From: Prochilodus magdalenae
Lineage: Eukaryota; Chordata; Actinopteri; Characiformes; Prochilodontidae
Length of the DNA: 64,000 nucleotides
Direction: 5' to 3'
NCBI GenBank assembly: GCA_024036415.1
Contig: JAMWET010007157.1
Coordinates: forward strand, 836,501-900,500
The translations under genes were made by a program, and so were the position numbers. Every line of letters starts with the position of its first letter. The stretch's first letter is position 1. Shown here in pieces: positions 35,036 to 47,800 of the stretch. The notes beneath the pieces are model-generated. The model had not been told where the DNA came from. It did no database searches and was given only the letters and a program-made list of their open reading frames with translations.

Positions 35036-36124
35036 AAGGGGTAATGGAGCATTGCTATTAGAAGGTATAAACAGGAAAATTTTAACAAGCAGTTGACATT
35101 AGTATGCAGACACTGAAAAAGAATTTATGATATGTCCCATTCATGAGATTTAAGGTTTCTTTAGGGAACCACAAAAGGCTCTTCTATGACATTTCTCCAA
35201 GAATCCTTTATTTAAAGAACAGTTTTAAAGTTTTCCAGCAGATCAAGAATAGAGTACAACTCAAACAGCATGACGGGAAATCAAATAAAACCTTCCATTC
35301 TTATGGTGGTCCAGAATATTTAACATGTATTGTTACAATTTAATGACATTCTGCCATGGTCTATTTCCAGTCATCCCATATTATGATGTGATGGATAATG
35401 TCAACAGGACATTTGTGCTGGACAGTGTCTATTTCTCCTGCCTGCTTTAAAGACATCAGTATGGCACCTGTACCGAAGAACACATGATAAGCAGGTGACT
35501 TACTGACAAACTGACAACAGTCCTTCCCCAGAGGCCAGTAAACATGGATCTAAAAGGCTTTGTGCAGCTTGTGTACTGCAGGTGGAGCAGGACAGAGGTT
35601 TTCCTTTGGAGCAGGTCTGAGGTGCTTCACTAGAACAAGCAAACCTTACACTCTGGTTTGGGAGACAAAGCTGAGGATGTATTTTGATTGACTTTGACAA
35701 GATCATTATTTATAAAAACAGAAAGCTGTAAGGACCCATGTTAATTTGCTCTATTGCAATTTAAGTTTTCCAATCCATTCTCTCATCCTCTGGCTTAGCT
35801 CACAGCCTTGTCTAGGCCACATTCATCGCCGAATGCCTACATGGGACTGCTCCCCTTATAAAACCCACTTTCTCGGGAATTGTCTCCCTCATAAAAATTT
35901 AATAACCTTGTTTTTTTTTTAAGTGGGTGTGAAATTGCTGCAGCTGAGAGGAAACACCATATTCACTTTTTCCTCATTACAATAAAATATTTAAGTTAAT
36001 AACATTTGAACTCATGACAGCACTGGACATCTGGGTGTAATTTGTAAGAGTAAGCTTTATTATTGTAGAGACTCACAGTAAAAATAATTTTCAGCAACAT
36101 CCATATAAAACATAGCTCTAGATT
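35036..36124. other. non-coding, nothing recognised
   Basis: Possible gaacc-type MITE words at 35150-35230. Otherwise nothing. Confidence 0.4.
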
Positions 36125-36325
36125 AAGTACACTGCAGAACGTACTTATTCGTGCCTGCAATGGTACCCGCATTGCTGACCAGTTTGTCTTTGCTCTGAGG
36201 GACTTTTATCTTGCCACTGTGACTCTTGGTTTGCTCATTGGGGCTTGGAGCTAGATTTTCTTTTAAGCTGCTTTGTGACAACATCTGTTATAAAAAGTGC
36301 TATATAAAAAAATTTGACTTGACTT
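36125..36325 (+). mobile_element. retroelement 3' tail
   Basis: The stretch gctgctttgtgacaacatct followed by gtgctatataaaaaaa and ttgacttgacttga is a common fish LINE/SINE 3' end. The upstream part is too decayed to classify. Confidence 0.5.
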
Positions 36326-37071
36326 GAGCTGGTGGTCTTGAGCTGGTGGTCTCCTGAAACATAAATAGAATTTCTTTAAACTAAACATAGTCTGTTGATG
36401 GGGAGTGGTGAAATCTGGCTTAAATATAGATTCTGTCTTAAATATTTCCCAGCATGGAGGGAAACAAGTCATAGGTGATCATAGGTCTTTTGTAAATAAA
36501 GGATTTATATTTGAAGGAGGAACAACAGTGTTTGCGGCTCACAGTATGTCAGTTTAATGACTGAACTCTTCTTACTCAACTATGACATCAAGTGAGAAGA
36601 AATAACATAAACCAATAATATCACCCCTCCTCTTCTCCTGCCTTCACTTAGCTAGCCTACAGTCCCTCCCTAATGTTGCATTCCACTGGAAAATACATTA
36701 TTAGATTTCCCCTTCACACTAACTTAAAGAGGTAGTTAAGGTTAATCACCATCTGAGTTTCATTCCTAAGGCCTCACACACAGATCCACCTCCAGATCAA
36801 TTTCACAAAGATTGATGTAATCTACACAAATAACACAGCTGTAAAATATTAAACATGTTACTGCTTTCAGAATAAAAAAGGTACTAAACTTTGTTCTTGT
36901 TTAAAAAACATCATGCATGTATCATAAAAGTATAAAAAAAGCAGATTAATACAGAGCAATGCTGACGTACATTTACAAAAGACATCCCACTCCATCAGAG
37001 CTTATTCAAGCAGAAGAGAATGCACTAATTTTCATCTTATGAGGACATAGGAGGGAGGACGAGGACACACT
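36326..37071. other. non-coding, nothing recognised
   Basis: No supported feature. Confidence 0.5.
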
Positions 37072-37116
37072 GAGAGAGAGAGAGAGCGAGAGAGAGAGAA
37101 AGAGAGAGCGAGAGAG

Positions 37117-37213
<97 letters not shown>

Positions 37214-37220
37214 GAAAGGG
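37072..37220 (+). repeat. (GA)n microsatellite, about 145 bp
   Basis: GA run, pure in the middle, with AAAG and GCGA interruptions on the left. Confidence 0.97.
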
Positions 37221-37369
37221 TGCACTTTAGCTGGCCTACAACAGTGAAGCTGATGATGATGAAGCTGAGGGTAAAGCTGCCTGCATACATGGTCCATATG
37301 TTTCTCAGTTCTGCTCGTTAAACCACCACTGGGCTTACTGCTGTGCAGTCACACTGAGTGAGTGTGTTT

Positions 37370-37618
<249 letters not shown>

Positions 37619-37620
37619 TG

Positions 37621-38069
37621 TGTGTGTTCTAATCCTGAGGGTGGATCCTTTTTACCCTCAGTCTTTACACCCTTCTCTCTATCCTACGAATCCCATAATA
37701 CACACTCTCTCTGTCCTCTGTCTCACAAACAGCTGCTCACACACCCCAACAACACGCACACACTCACAGTGAAATCTCAGCATGCCTCATGGAGCTGCTT
37801 ACAGAGCTGCGACATACCTGCAGCTTGGAGGAAGATGATAGGTTTCCTCAAAGCCTTTTTTCTGCTCCTTTTGAAGCTCACTCTTTCTTGCCACCGCTGC
37901 TGCAGTGACTGAGCCACAAACCTGCACAAACTTCTCAAACTAAAACCAGACAGAAGTGGGCTACAGCATCACAGCATGGCCTACAAGCACCCTCTCTAAA
38001 CCTGAACACTGCAACATGCTTTTCCTGTGAAGGACTTCACGAAGAAGTTACACTCCTTACTGCTGGGTC
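37621..38069. other. non-coding between repeat tracts
   Basis: No splice-supported exon seen. Open frames extend into it only from the repeats. Confidence 0.5.
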
Positions 38070-38727
38070 CGAGAGACAAGAGGGAAAGAGAAGAAAGTGA
38101 ACTGCCAGGCCTGACAGAAAAAAAATAGGAGAAGAAAGGAAAAAAGAACAGAACAGGACCTAAATATCTAAATTATCAGAAGAGGAAAGCTAGGAAGAGA
38201 AAATGAAAGACAAAAAGGGGAGCTTAAAAAAGAAATAAGCAGAGGAGAAAAGAAGTGCTGAAAGGAGAGAAAGGAGAGCAGAACAGTAAAGAAATTATTA
38301 GATGAGGAGAAGTGAAAAGAGATTAGAGACAAAAATAAAGAATGGAAGAAAAACAAATGAAACTAAAAGGAATTAAAGTTAAGAGAAACATCAGAGGAGA
38401 GGAGACAAGATAAATGACAAAGTAAGATAAGAAAAAGTGAGAAGAAAAGAGATGGGAAAGAGATGGGAAAAGAAGTGATAAGATGAGAAGAAAGGAGAGG
38501 AGAAGAAAAAAGAAAACAGAAGAATGAAGGGCAATGCTCAGAAAAGAACAGACATGGCTAGGAAAGAGAAGAGAAGAGACGAGGCGAGAAGAGGCGAGGC
38601 GAGGCAAGAAGAGAAGAGAAGAGAAGAGAAGAGAAGAGAAGAGAAGAGAAGAGAAGAGAAGAGAAGAGAAGAGAAGAGAAGAGAAGAGAAGAGAAGAGGC
38701 GAGGCGAGGCGAGGCGAGGCGAGGCAG
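38070..38727 (+). repeat. 650-bp polypurine tract with (AAGAG)n and (GAGGC)n
   Basis: The plus strand is almost only A and G. A core of about 18 pentamers (agaag) at 38606-38696 is flanked on both sides by gaggc or ggcga pentamers (38580-38605 and 38697-38726). Confidence 0.93.
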
Positions 38728-38919
38728 TCATTAAAGGCAGTTTAATCCAGTGGATTCCTGTAATATTCAGGTTTCGAGGGCTAAAGTAAAAATCTGACCA
38801 GACCTACACACAGCACCCTGCTCCAGCACTGCTATGCGTGTCTGAGTGCTTTAACCAACACAATGAGTTTTGTGAACTCTTTCTTTTATCTCCCCCTCTT
38901 TGTGTGTCCGTGTCCCTCT

Positions 38920-39120
38920 CTCTGTGTGCTCTGCATGTTAATGAGAGGCCTTGTGTAACGAAGCATTGCGAAAGTGCCTGGATTGTTGACACACAGCAGC
39001 CTCGGTCCTGATAGCAAGCAGGAGCTTTTAAAAGGCCCTGCTGATGTTAATGAGAACGCCGCTGCCACTGTTGCTCTGTTTTAAATGATACCTCATTAGA
39101 AAGCTCACAATTAAACACAT
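38920..39120. other. candidate conserved non-coding element
   Basis: Repeat-free block with two gttaatgaga cores (38937-38946 and 39047-39056) and attagaaagctcacaattaa. No coding frame supported. Confidence 0.3.
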
Positions 39121-39849
39121 GCACATAGATACTAAAGCTTTCTTGTAGCTCACTTTCTGCTGTGAATGAAGAGACTCTTTACTCTGCGGGAGCTTTCAAA
39201 GCTAGCACTCCTGAATTTCTGCAAACAGGTTTAGAACAGATTAATGGCACAGGTAAACAAAAATCACAAGCACAAAAATCAAATACATATTTTATTAAAA
39301 TAAAAAAATGCAATTCTTCATTCAAACTAATTTAACTTTACTTCACACTTTGCCTCACACGTATAATCACATGACTGATATAATTTTGTCCAGAAAAAGA
39401 AACTTTCATTCATTATACATACTGTATAACCGTAGTTACACTGAAAGAATCTGAAGGTTTTTAAGTCTATTTAAACTATTAAATAGTTAATATGTAAATA
39501 AAGGAACTTAGAGTAGGTGATTTGATGTCGGATGCTTATACTGAGGAAGGATTGTTCACAGTGGTGGTGATAGTAACCAGACATCAGAAGACTTTAATAC
39601 CTCTGAAAACTTCCGGTAAGGAAAATCCATGACATCTGGTTATGAACTGCACAGCTACCATCAGCAACACACTACGACGCCAGGGACTCAGATCTGCAGT
39701 GCTCAGATGGAGAGCACTGAAGGTATACTGATGTTGAAAATAAGAACCTAGTTAAGGGACCAGGACGACTGGTTCCTGTTTACTGATTAACTTATTTTCT
39801 TATCTAGAACCACAGTAGTCAGTTAGCTAACGGGTTAACAGTTAACAAA
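39121..39849. other. non-coding, nothing recognised
   Basis: No supported feature. Confidence 0.5.
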
Positions 39850-40152
39850 CATGCTGAGCAACTCCAACGTTAATATCACAGATGAGAAGGCAACAATGCA
39901 ATAATGCTAACTGGCATGGACACAACCACACTTTACTGCACCCACTACCAGTGGGCTATCTGCACTGTCCCCTCCCTGTACTTATTGTTTGCTGTTTCGT
40001 ATATTGTAAATTGTCTTGTGTATTTATTGTATTTATTATTCTATGTAGCACCTTGGTCCTGGAGGAACGTTGTTTCGTTTCACTGTGTACTGGACACCAC
40101 TGTATATGGTTGAAATGACAATAAAAACTACTTGACTACTTGACTTGACTTG
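39850..40152 (+). mobile_element. LINE 3' end
   Basis: It contains actgcacccactaccagtgg and gcactgtcccctccctgtac. It continues through tgtttcgtttcactgtgtac and gaaatgacaataaaaactac to a repeated cttgacttgact tail at about 40150. The polyadenylation-like aataaa and tail repeats mark a retroposed 3' end. Confidence 0.65.
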
Positions 40153-41199
40153 GTGTTTAGCTGAACTATTTATGGAGGATGTCTATGAACATTCAGACAT
40201 TTGCCACTTCTTTGTCTTCCATTGGACCAACTTTTGAATCAACTTTTGAGAACAACTGAACTGATGTTCTCAGCAAATTGTTTGTGTTAATCTTTAAATA
40301 AGAGACTGACAGTATTGGTTCTAACAAATGCATGAAGGCAGATGGACTCTTCACCTTTGATAGGCACATAACACGGTCCAGTTCTCAAGTTACAGTCATA
40401 AGCAAATGTTGCTCATTGTCAAATTACAGAGAATGCAAGTTAAAATATCTTCTCAAATTCACAAACAAATGTGGGGATTTATTTTCAGCAAAATATTTGA
40501 CCATTGTTTTTCAGACTTTGCACTGTAAAATCATTTCTTAGTAACTGTTGCCAGGTTGGACAAATTTGCCATTTCAGTAAAAAAGCCATTCAATCTAATG
40601 ATAAATAGTAGCATGCAAGGTTTAAAACACCTTAATTTAGGGTTGCAATTCGTTGGGTGCAATTTATGTGTGAGAAAGATCACAACGTTAAAATAGATGT
40701 AGTTTTTGCAGAGTAATTAAGCCACAATGAGGAAATAATTCACCCACCCCAAAGAAAATCATATACTGACTCCTACACCCTTCTTTTGGATTATCAGTTA
40801 TTTTGTTCTACATCACAAAGACATTTCAATACAGAGCATCAGGTAATGCTTCACTGAGCTTATATGATTTTCACAAAATGTGACGTACTGTTTTTCACTG
40901 CAAGGGCTTACCTTCGTTGCTTGGTTTTGATTAGCTGGAAACATAACAATGCACAGGAAAACCTGGTGTGCTGCAATTTCTGGTCAGGCTGAATGGAACT
41001 TTTGCCAACACTTTCTAAAGCCTGTCCAATTTGGGGTGTACCATATGTAGGTCACTTTCCTCCCTTTCTGCAGATCTGTACATATTAATGGCTTTAGCAA
41101 AGTGGCTCTTACTAATGACTGATCAGCAGAGCATAGCTCTTGAAGAGGGACATGCCGTGGGATCTTCCTACATGGCAGCAGGCCTCTATGTGTGTATAG
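40153..41199. other. non-coding, nothing recognised
   Basis: No supported feature. Confidence 0.5.
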
Positions 41200-41800
41200 T
41201 AGAATGCTAGAGCAGAAGCACTGGGAGAGGAGCATCCCTGCTGAGCTCTGGTGATAACAACCCACTGCAGGAGGTTTAGCTCAGTGCTAAACAACATAAA
41301 GTGTTCTGCGTCTGCCTCCGTTGAGCTGGGAAAGGCCCTGCTCCCTATAGAGAGGTCCCTTCGCCTCTACTAGTAAAACCCTCAATCTCCATAGAGGAAC
41401 TGCTCCATCGCAATAGGAAAACTACTTGGGAGATAGCAACCCACTGCAGGAGGTTCTGCACACTAAACAGGCAGAAAGAGCACTGTGACTGACACTGGTC
41501 TATACTGAAAGCCCTAAAGTTCTCAAGGGAAAAATCACAGATCTCGACGGAAACTCCTTTATCTGTAGTGAAAAATCTACAACCACTTTCACGCTTGATC
41601 ACCATCACACGCAGTCTCTATAGGAAGCCCTTGATATAAAGTGAAAAGAAATATTTGATATCCACACACAAAGATTCTAATATCTTGTTTAATCTCAATA
41701 GAAAAAAGCCCTTGGTCTCTATAGGAAGAAGCCCCAAACCACTGAGGGGGAATAAAAAAACAAAACATAAAAAAAACGCTTAATTTCTATGAAAATTTTT
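41200..41800. repeat. degenerate local repeats around ctatag(a/g)gaag
   Basis: The 18-mer aacccactgcaggaggtt occurs at 41259-41276 and again at 41438-41455, 179 bp apart. Words such as ctctataggaagcccttg and tctctataggaagaagccc recur to the right. The style recalls the minisatellite at 18.2-18.8 kb. Confidence 0.5.
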
Positions 41801-42392
41801 TACTGGTCTATAGTGAAAAACACTTTCTGAGGAAGGAGCTGTGAATAGAAACAGAGCTCAGACTGCACAGAAGGATGGAGCATGCCCTGAAGTCAATGAA
41901 GAAATCTGTAGTGCTACAAAAAGCAAGACGGCTGAACAGCACACAAAGTCCAGAGAGAAAGTTGTTCCATGGCCATAGATTTAAAGGCGTTTGAAAGGAG
42001 GGAGGGATGTAAGATATAAGGCCAGATACATCTCCATGCCTACCCAGATAGAAGGGCAGATACATCTGAGCGCTCTTTATCAACAAAATGTTTGGCCAGC
42101 TAGTTTGTCATCTTTGCTGCATCTGGACAGATCTCAAAGGCACAGGGTTTCGGTCCACGTGTATTTGGAAAATCACAGTTCTGGTTGAATTGATAAGCCA
42201 TGAAAAGCCATTTATCTGCACTAAACACTGGTCAAACAAATGCACACTCCATGCTGAACACTGGAAAAAGTTCACCCGTACTGTGATGATCGAAGAGCTG
42301 TCATTTGCATCATTTGAATGTTCGCATGACAAAATGGATTATTATCTAAGCAAGATGTTGATGCATGTAAGGTTCCACAGAGTTTGCCGGGG

Positions 42393-42533
42393 TTATCTGT
42401 AGACGACTTTGACACAGTATGTCTCCTCGTTCTTGTCCTCCAGATCATTGATGAAGATGAGGATCTCCTCTGACCCAGGACTCTGACTTGGAGCAAAACG
42501 CAGGCCGATGCTGTAGCTTTCCCCTCCCTCTAC
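42393..42533 (-). CDS. nphp4: nphp4 terminal coding exon with stop
   Basis: The exon follows a GTGTAG acceptor with a T-rich tract. It encodes 46 residues, [20 protein letters not shown] and then an acidic segment ending [11 protein letters not shown], followed by TAA. Human ends ..EAFCVKVIYQ (from memory), so the C-terminus is complete. There is no AATAAA on the minus strand for roughly 700 bp past the stop. GATAAA variants sit at 42211-42216 and 42076-42081, so the cleavage site is unresolved. Confidence 0.96.
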   Translation of the reverse strand, partial: VEGGESYSIGLRFAPSQSPGSEEILIFINDLEDKNEETYCVKVVYR

Positions 42534-44777
42534 CTACACGCAACACAAAAAAACAAACACACATACAGTGCAAAAGTCAGTGAGCAACCTTTTTTTTATT
42601 CATTTCCACAAAATGGGAAAGAAAAGGGGACTCTGAACCTGGTAGACCACCAAAAACGGTCCCCATCAGATACAGTTTTGACCGTTTGGATAGTTGGGAG
42701 ATAAAAACTAAACTGGATTATGGAATGAGGGTTTAAAGGGTTAACACCTAGTTTATGCAGTTGTTAAAGCCTCTGTCTATTTTCTGTTAAAAGTATGATT
42801 TCTGTTTTTATTATCTGACTATGAAAAGGTGGGATCTCACTTTAGCACAGCTCTGTAAACTAAACATACAGTTTAATATATAGTAAGATGCAGACCTTAA
42901 TGACGATAGACAAAATATGTTTTTACAGTCACTGTCCACACAGGTACACTCTGCAGCTCTACAATTACAGACTGTTGTCCATCTGTTTCTTTGCATGCTT
43001 TGTTACTGGTTCTTCAATGGACCACCACAGAGCAGGTATTATTTGGGTGGGGGATCATTCTCAGCACTGCAATATAGGAGTGCTGCTGGACTTTTAAAAC
43101 ACTGTGTCCACTCACTGTCCACTCTATTAGACACTCTAGGTCTGGAAACACAGTAGAAATAGAGAGACTACAGTCTGCAAATATAAAACTACAAAATGCA
43201 CCTGTATTGTAAGTGGAACTGATAAATGGACAATGAGTGTAGAACCAAGGGGGTGTACCTAATAAAGTGGTCAGTGAGTGTAAAGCTTACCACAGCAAAT
43301 GCACGCTGTCTTAAAAGTCCTAAAGTCACATTAAATTATTTTACATGCACAAATAGCTAGAAAAATACTTAGTATGAATCCTGTATTCACAATGCTAATA
43401 TAAATGCATTCATAAAGCATTATACAGCATGCATAGTGCCTTATAAAGATGGACATAAGCATGTATAGTTGCTTTTAGGTAGTTATAATTATATGCATAA
43501 AGCTTCACACAGAAGTCTCAGAGATCTGATCACCACTTCTGAAACATGAGGCTGAAAAACCAGTTATGACCTCATGAATGGGGCCTAATGGATTTCAGAA
43601 ATGTTTATTGTTCCTGATACATGTGAAATTTCATATTACAGCTGTTTATCTCCTAGCAATTATTTGAAGTTGCAGAGGGACTAGCATATATGTTTATCTG
43701 CAAATTGCTTTCCTATCAAAAACATTGATTCTAAACCCTTAAATGCCATGGTACACAGACAACTACAAGTCAAGCAGGTGCTACAGCAGTACATAAAAAG
43801 AGAAAAGAATCTTTCTCTGTCTCTCTGGCTCTCTTTGTATTATCTCTAATGGCTGGCTGAGACATATGGCCCCGTGTTGTGGATTTATACAGTAATCTCC
43901 TCAAAAGCACACAAATATCGATTCTTCTTTTGTTTTTTGGCTCTGCGACTAGTTTATGGTGACATGTTCTTTCTTGAAGTGGGGGAAAACAACTCTATAC
44001 ACATTTCTTAAAAATATAGACGCCATATATTTCTTGGGACGAAAAGATAATTGAAGCACTGTTGACTAGTGCGGAAATGGAACCAGCTTTCCTTTTACGA
44101 GTTTCAGCAGTTTTATTTGACGCGCCAGCATCATTAATATTTTGTGTCGGCTGCCGTCGAACCCGTATTTTCACACTGCCTCTGTGTTTACTGTCCGAGA
44201 TACGGCACGTAAGCTGTTGTATGAGACTCGCAGAGCGCCTGAGCAAATCAGCGAACGCAGTCACTGATGAAATTAACATTTTTCCCATTCGCAATATCAA
44301 TTTCTTTCAGGAAAAAATTAATACTCAAGAATAATCATTTTCTGAGGTTATGAAAGATATTGGGGTGAAGTCTGACTAGTGTTCTGTGACCACCGTGTAA
44401 TGGGCAATTGTACTTCATGTTGCCAGTTAATGAGTTTGCAGCAATTTATTTACAGCTCCTAATTAAAGTGTAGCATATAGCAGTGAGGCCTTAAGGTGTC
44501 AGACCCTGCCCTGTGTGAAGCAGGTACTGGAGTAACTGGCCTGTTTATGTCCAACGTCTCATTGTCCTCCTTTTTGAAAACAGCATAGCGCTTCTCTCTG
44601 GAGGTTGGAATGAGGCCCACACGAGCGTTCTTAAATAACCTTCCATATAATCTTTGAAGCAGGTTTAAGAACAGCAGGCTGACTCGAAGGAGAGAAAGTG
44701 ATAGGAGGTTTAACTGAAACGGGTTTCAGTAACAAAATGACTTTCACATGTCATATTCCTGCTCTATGGACACCTCC

Positions 44778-44814
<37 letters not shown>

Positions 44815-47800
44815 CCTTTATCAAACCATACTTCCAGTTTGGATTGTGGAAAAGAGTCTGGTATCATTTTCCATATCCACTTTCTTTCTTTATGAGTTCC
44901 AGCAGTTTTATATGATGCATAAGAGCACTCTGGGAGTCTGGCTTTCAACATTTACTGTGATAACATGCTCATATACCGTCTTGTATCTGCACTCTATGTG
45001 GTCCTGTATATTGTGGTGCTGTGTTGCATCATGGAGCCTGAAGGATGACGTTTCATTCCAATGTATACTTATAATGTAGTTTTTATTTTGTAATGATAAT
45101 AAAAATCACTTGTGTATGAACTATATTGTGCTTTATGTGCAGTTTTATGTGCTGAACTCTGTGCTGAAATACAAACAGAACGAATATTGCTGGCGGAGTG
45201 GGAGTGTTGTCGTCTCACAGGAAGAGCATGTGTTTGATTCCCTTGCCTGGCAGCCAGGGTCCTTTCTCTGTGTGGTTTCCATGTTCTCCCTATATCTGTT
45301 GGAGATACTAAATTGCCTCTCGGTGTCTATGTCTGCACTGTGATGGCAACCTGTCCAGGGTATTTCCTGCCTCTGCTGGATAAGTGTCAGATCTCCCAGA
45401 GGATAAGCAGTGCAGATGATGAGTGTTAGAGAGGCTGCTATTACAGCTTCCATCTATATAAATATTTTTTGTCTATTTTATATGGGTTTATTTAAAGAGC
45501 CTGTATCCAACATTGTACTTGTTATTTCCTCTTTAGGTTTACGTATGACATTTGTGTAAGTGTTTGCATCAAATATATTGTATAGATAATTTTTTAAAAC
45601 CTTTTTTTATACCTTTATTTCACATTACTTTGACTTTAAGACAAGTGATGATCTTGGTCTGGATTGGCTGCCTTATATTGTACATTGTTCAAAAATCCAT
45701 TCAGTGTGTATGGGTGTGGCTAAACTGATATATTGACGAGCAAAGGTTTTTGCAGCTCATTTGGCACATTTGGACCACACAGATTGTAGTTTTCTTTTCT
45801 TTTCTTATGTGACATGGGCCCTTGGTGAACATATGCGTGATGACTTTGGCATGCTGTTGGCACAATGTTAATTTAGCGAGTCTAGGGGTCCATTATCTAC
45901 TTTAGTCTGGTGTCCATATGGCACAACCTTTGACTTTGTAAGTGGCTTTAATTTGTATGAAAGGAGAACTAGAGAACTAGAAGTGATTACAGACATTACT
46001 GTAGGTTTCGGGAAAAGAAAATATTGTTCTCTGAATCAAAGTGTGTTTTCCTAACCTGAAAGTGCTCCTCTTTGAACTGTAGTAGGTCTGGGTGGTCAGA
46101 GTACAGTTTAAATCCTTTGCTGGAGGGGTAAGGATTGGTGAAGCTGATCTTCTTATTGCTGCCCCTCCCTCCTCCCACCGGCACTTGGATCTCAAATGCC
46201 TGGAGATGCAACACGACACACAAAGGCAACGTTCATGCTTTTCTTGTTACAACACAGTTTAGCTTCGAATTGTTGACTTCGTACTGCAAATCTGCAGCAG
46301 CACTGCCCGCAGCACTTTGTAATACTGCCAGATTGTAAAGATCTTTGTCCAGTGAGGTATAAAAAGGTATACAGAACTAAACAATGGCATAAAGAGAAAA
46401 ATAATGAAATGATGGGGGTGGAATGGAAAAGGTAGAGACTGTCAGAGTTCTGCTGAGACTGACAGAAAGGCAAAGAGAGGGTGGCCAAAAAGGAAAATGA
46501 GAGAGAGAATGTGAAAGAGTTCGAGAAAATGAGTGCAAGAGATAAAGAGCAAGAGAGCCTGAAAAAGGGAGGGGTAATGATAAAAGCAGAATTTAACATC
46601 TAAAAATACCCCAAGCACCATTTCCTCAGCTCAGTCTGACAGCAGGTTTTCACTCTGCCATTCTCAGCGCTCTTCTGCCACACATAGGCAGGGGAGGAGG
46701 CTGCACAGGAGACAGTTCACCTTTAATTTTCCAAATGACTTATTTTCAGCTCCGCTATTAGCAGGATACATTTAAGGTGGACCTATTATGTTCACAAAAG
46801 ATTTACATTCTTCAATTTTCCCCAAAACAGTACTTTTCTCATGCTGTACATCCGTAATCACCCTCTGTCTGAGACGCTCTGTTCGAGCTTCTATGTCTTT
46901 AAGCCCCACCTGCCACTGAGTCCAGGATGCTCTGAATGGTCAACTCACCCATTCATCACTATGGTTATTCTCACAGTGGCGTTGGTTCAGCCATATTAGT
47001 TTGATGTATAAAGTCAAGGTGAACAAATTGGTAGATCCACTTCCACAAGCTAGACAGGAGCAGAACGGTCAGGTTTTACTGTTTTGGTTCTCTGTAAGCT
47101 GTGGGAAGTCATGCTAGGCTTGCCGGTAGACGGGCAGCAGGGTTTGTGTTATGAGATGATTTTACTTCGTAACAGAGAAAAGAGCTGACATTCCAAGAAG
47201 CCGTTAAATGCAGTGGAAAACAAAAGTGGATTTGTGGGAGAAAGTTTCTTCATCTGCTGTGCACTCTGTGCTTTATAACTATGGACAAAAAACTTTACAC
47301 ATTACACAAGGAAAGGGAAAAGAACAACTGATCGGTTGAAATAAACAAAATGCTACTCAGCACTGGAACATAGTACAAACACCAACACAATGATTTATTC
47401 TTAGATGTCAGCAGCAGCAACAGACATTTAGAGATGACATTTGATATTGATAATTTGTCATCCATAGCTCAGAGGAGAAACTCTGACAAGGTGTAAGTTC
47501 TACACTTTCAATCAATAATGTCTTTATAATGTCTTTGTAAGTGGCAGATGTTTCATTCTGATTTGAATTTGATGAGAAGTTACTGTGGTGTGGACAGGCT
47601 TTTTTTGCAAAATGTAAAAACGTCTTTCCTTTATAACATCATCTCACATCAAAACAAACAACATCTCACATCAAAACAAACAACATCTCACATCAAAACA
47701 AACAACATCTCACATTAAAAATGTCAAAAATGCAGATTTGAAGTTATTAACATGATTAATCAAATGTTGACTGTATGATGTTGTAGTAAACAGGCCCAAC

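Noticed and set aside
38524..38745. Arg-Glu-rich frames
   Set aside because: Readings of a purine pentamer tract.
44062..44334. 90-codon plus and 101-codon minus frames in the CpG block
   Set aside because: The frames are open on both strands because of GC content. No family is recognised, so the block is kept only as a non-coding candidate.
47641..47720. CRISPR-like array
   Set aside because: Head-to-tail 22-bp repeat without spacers in a fish intron.
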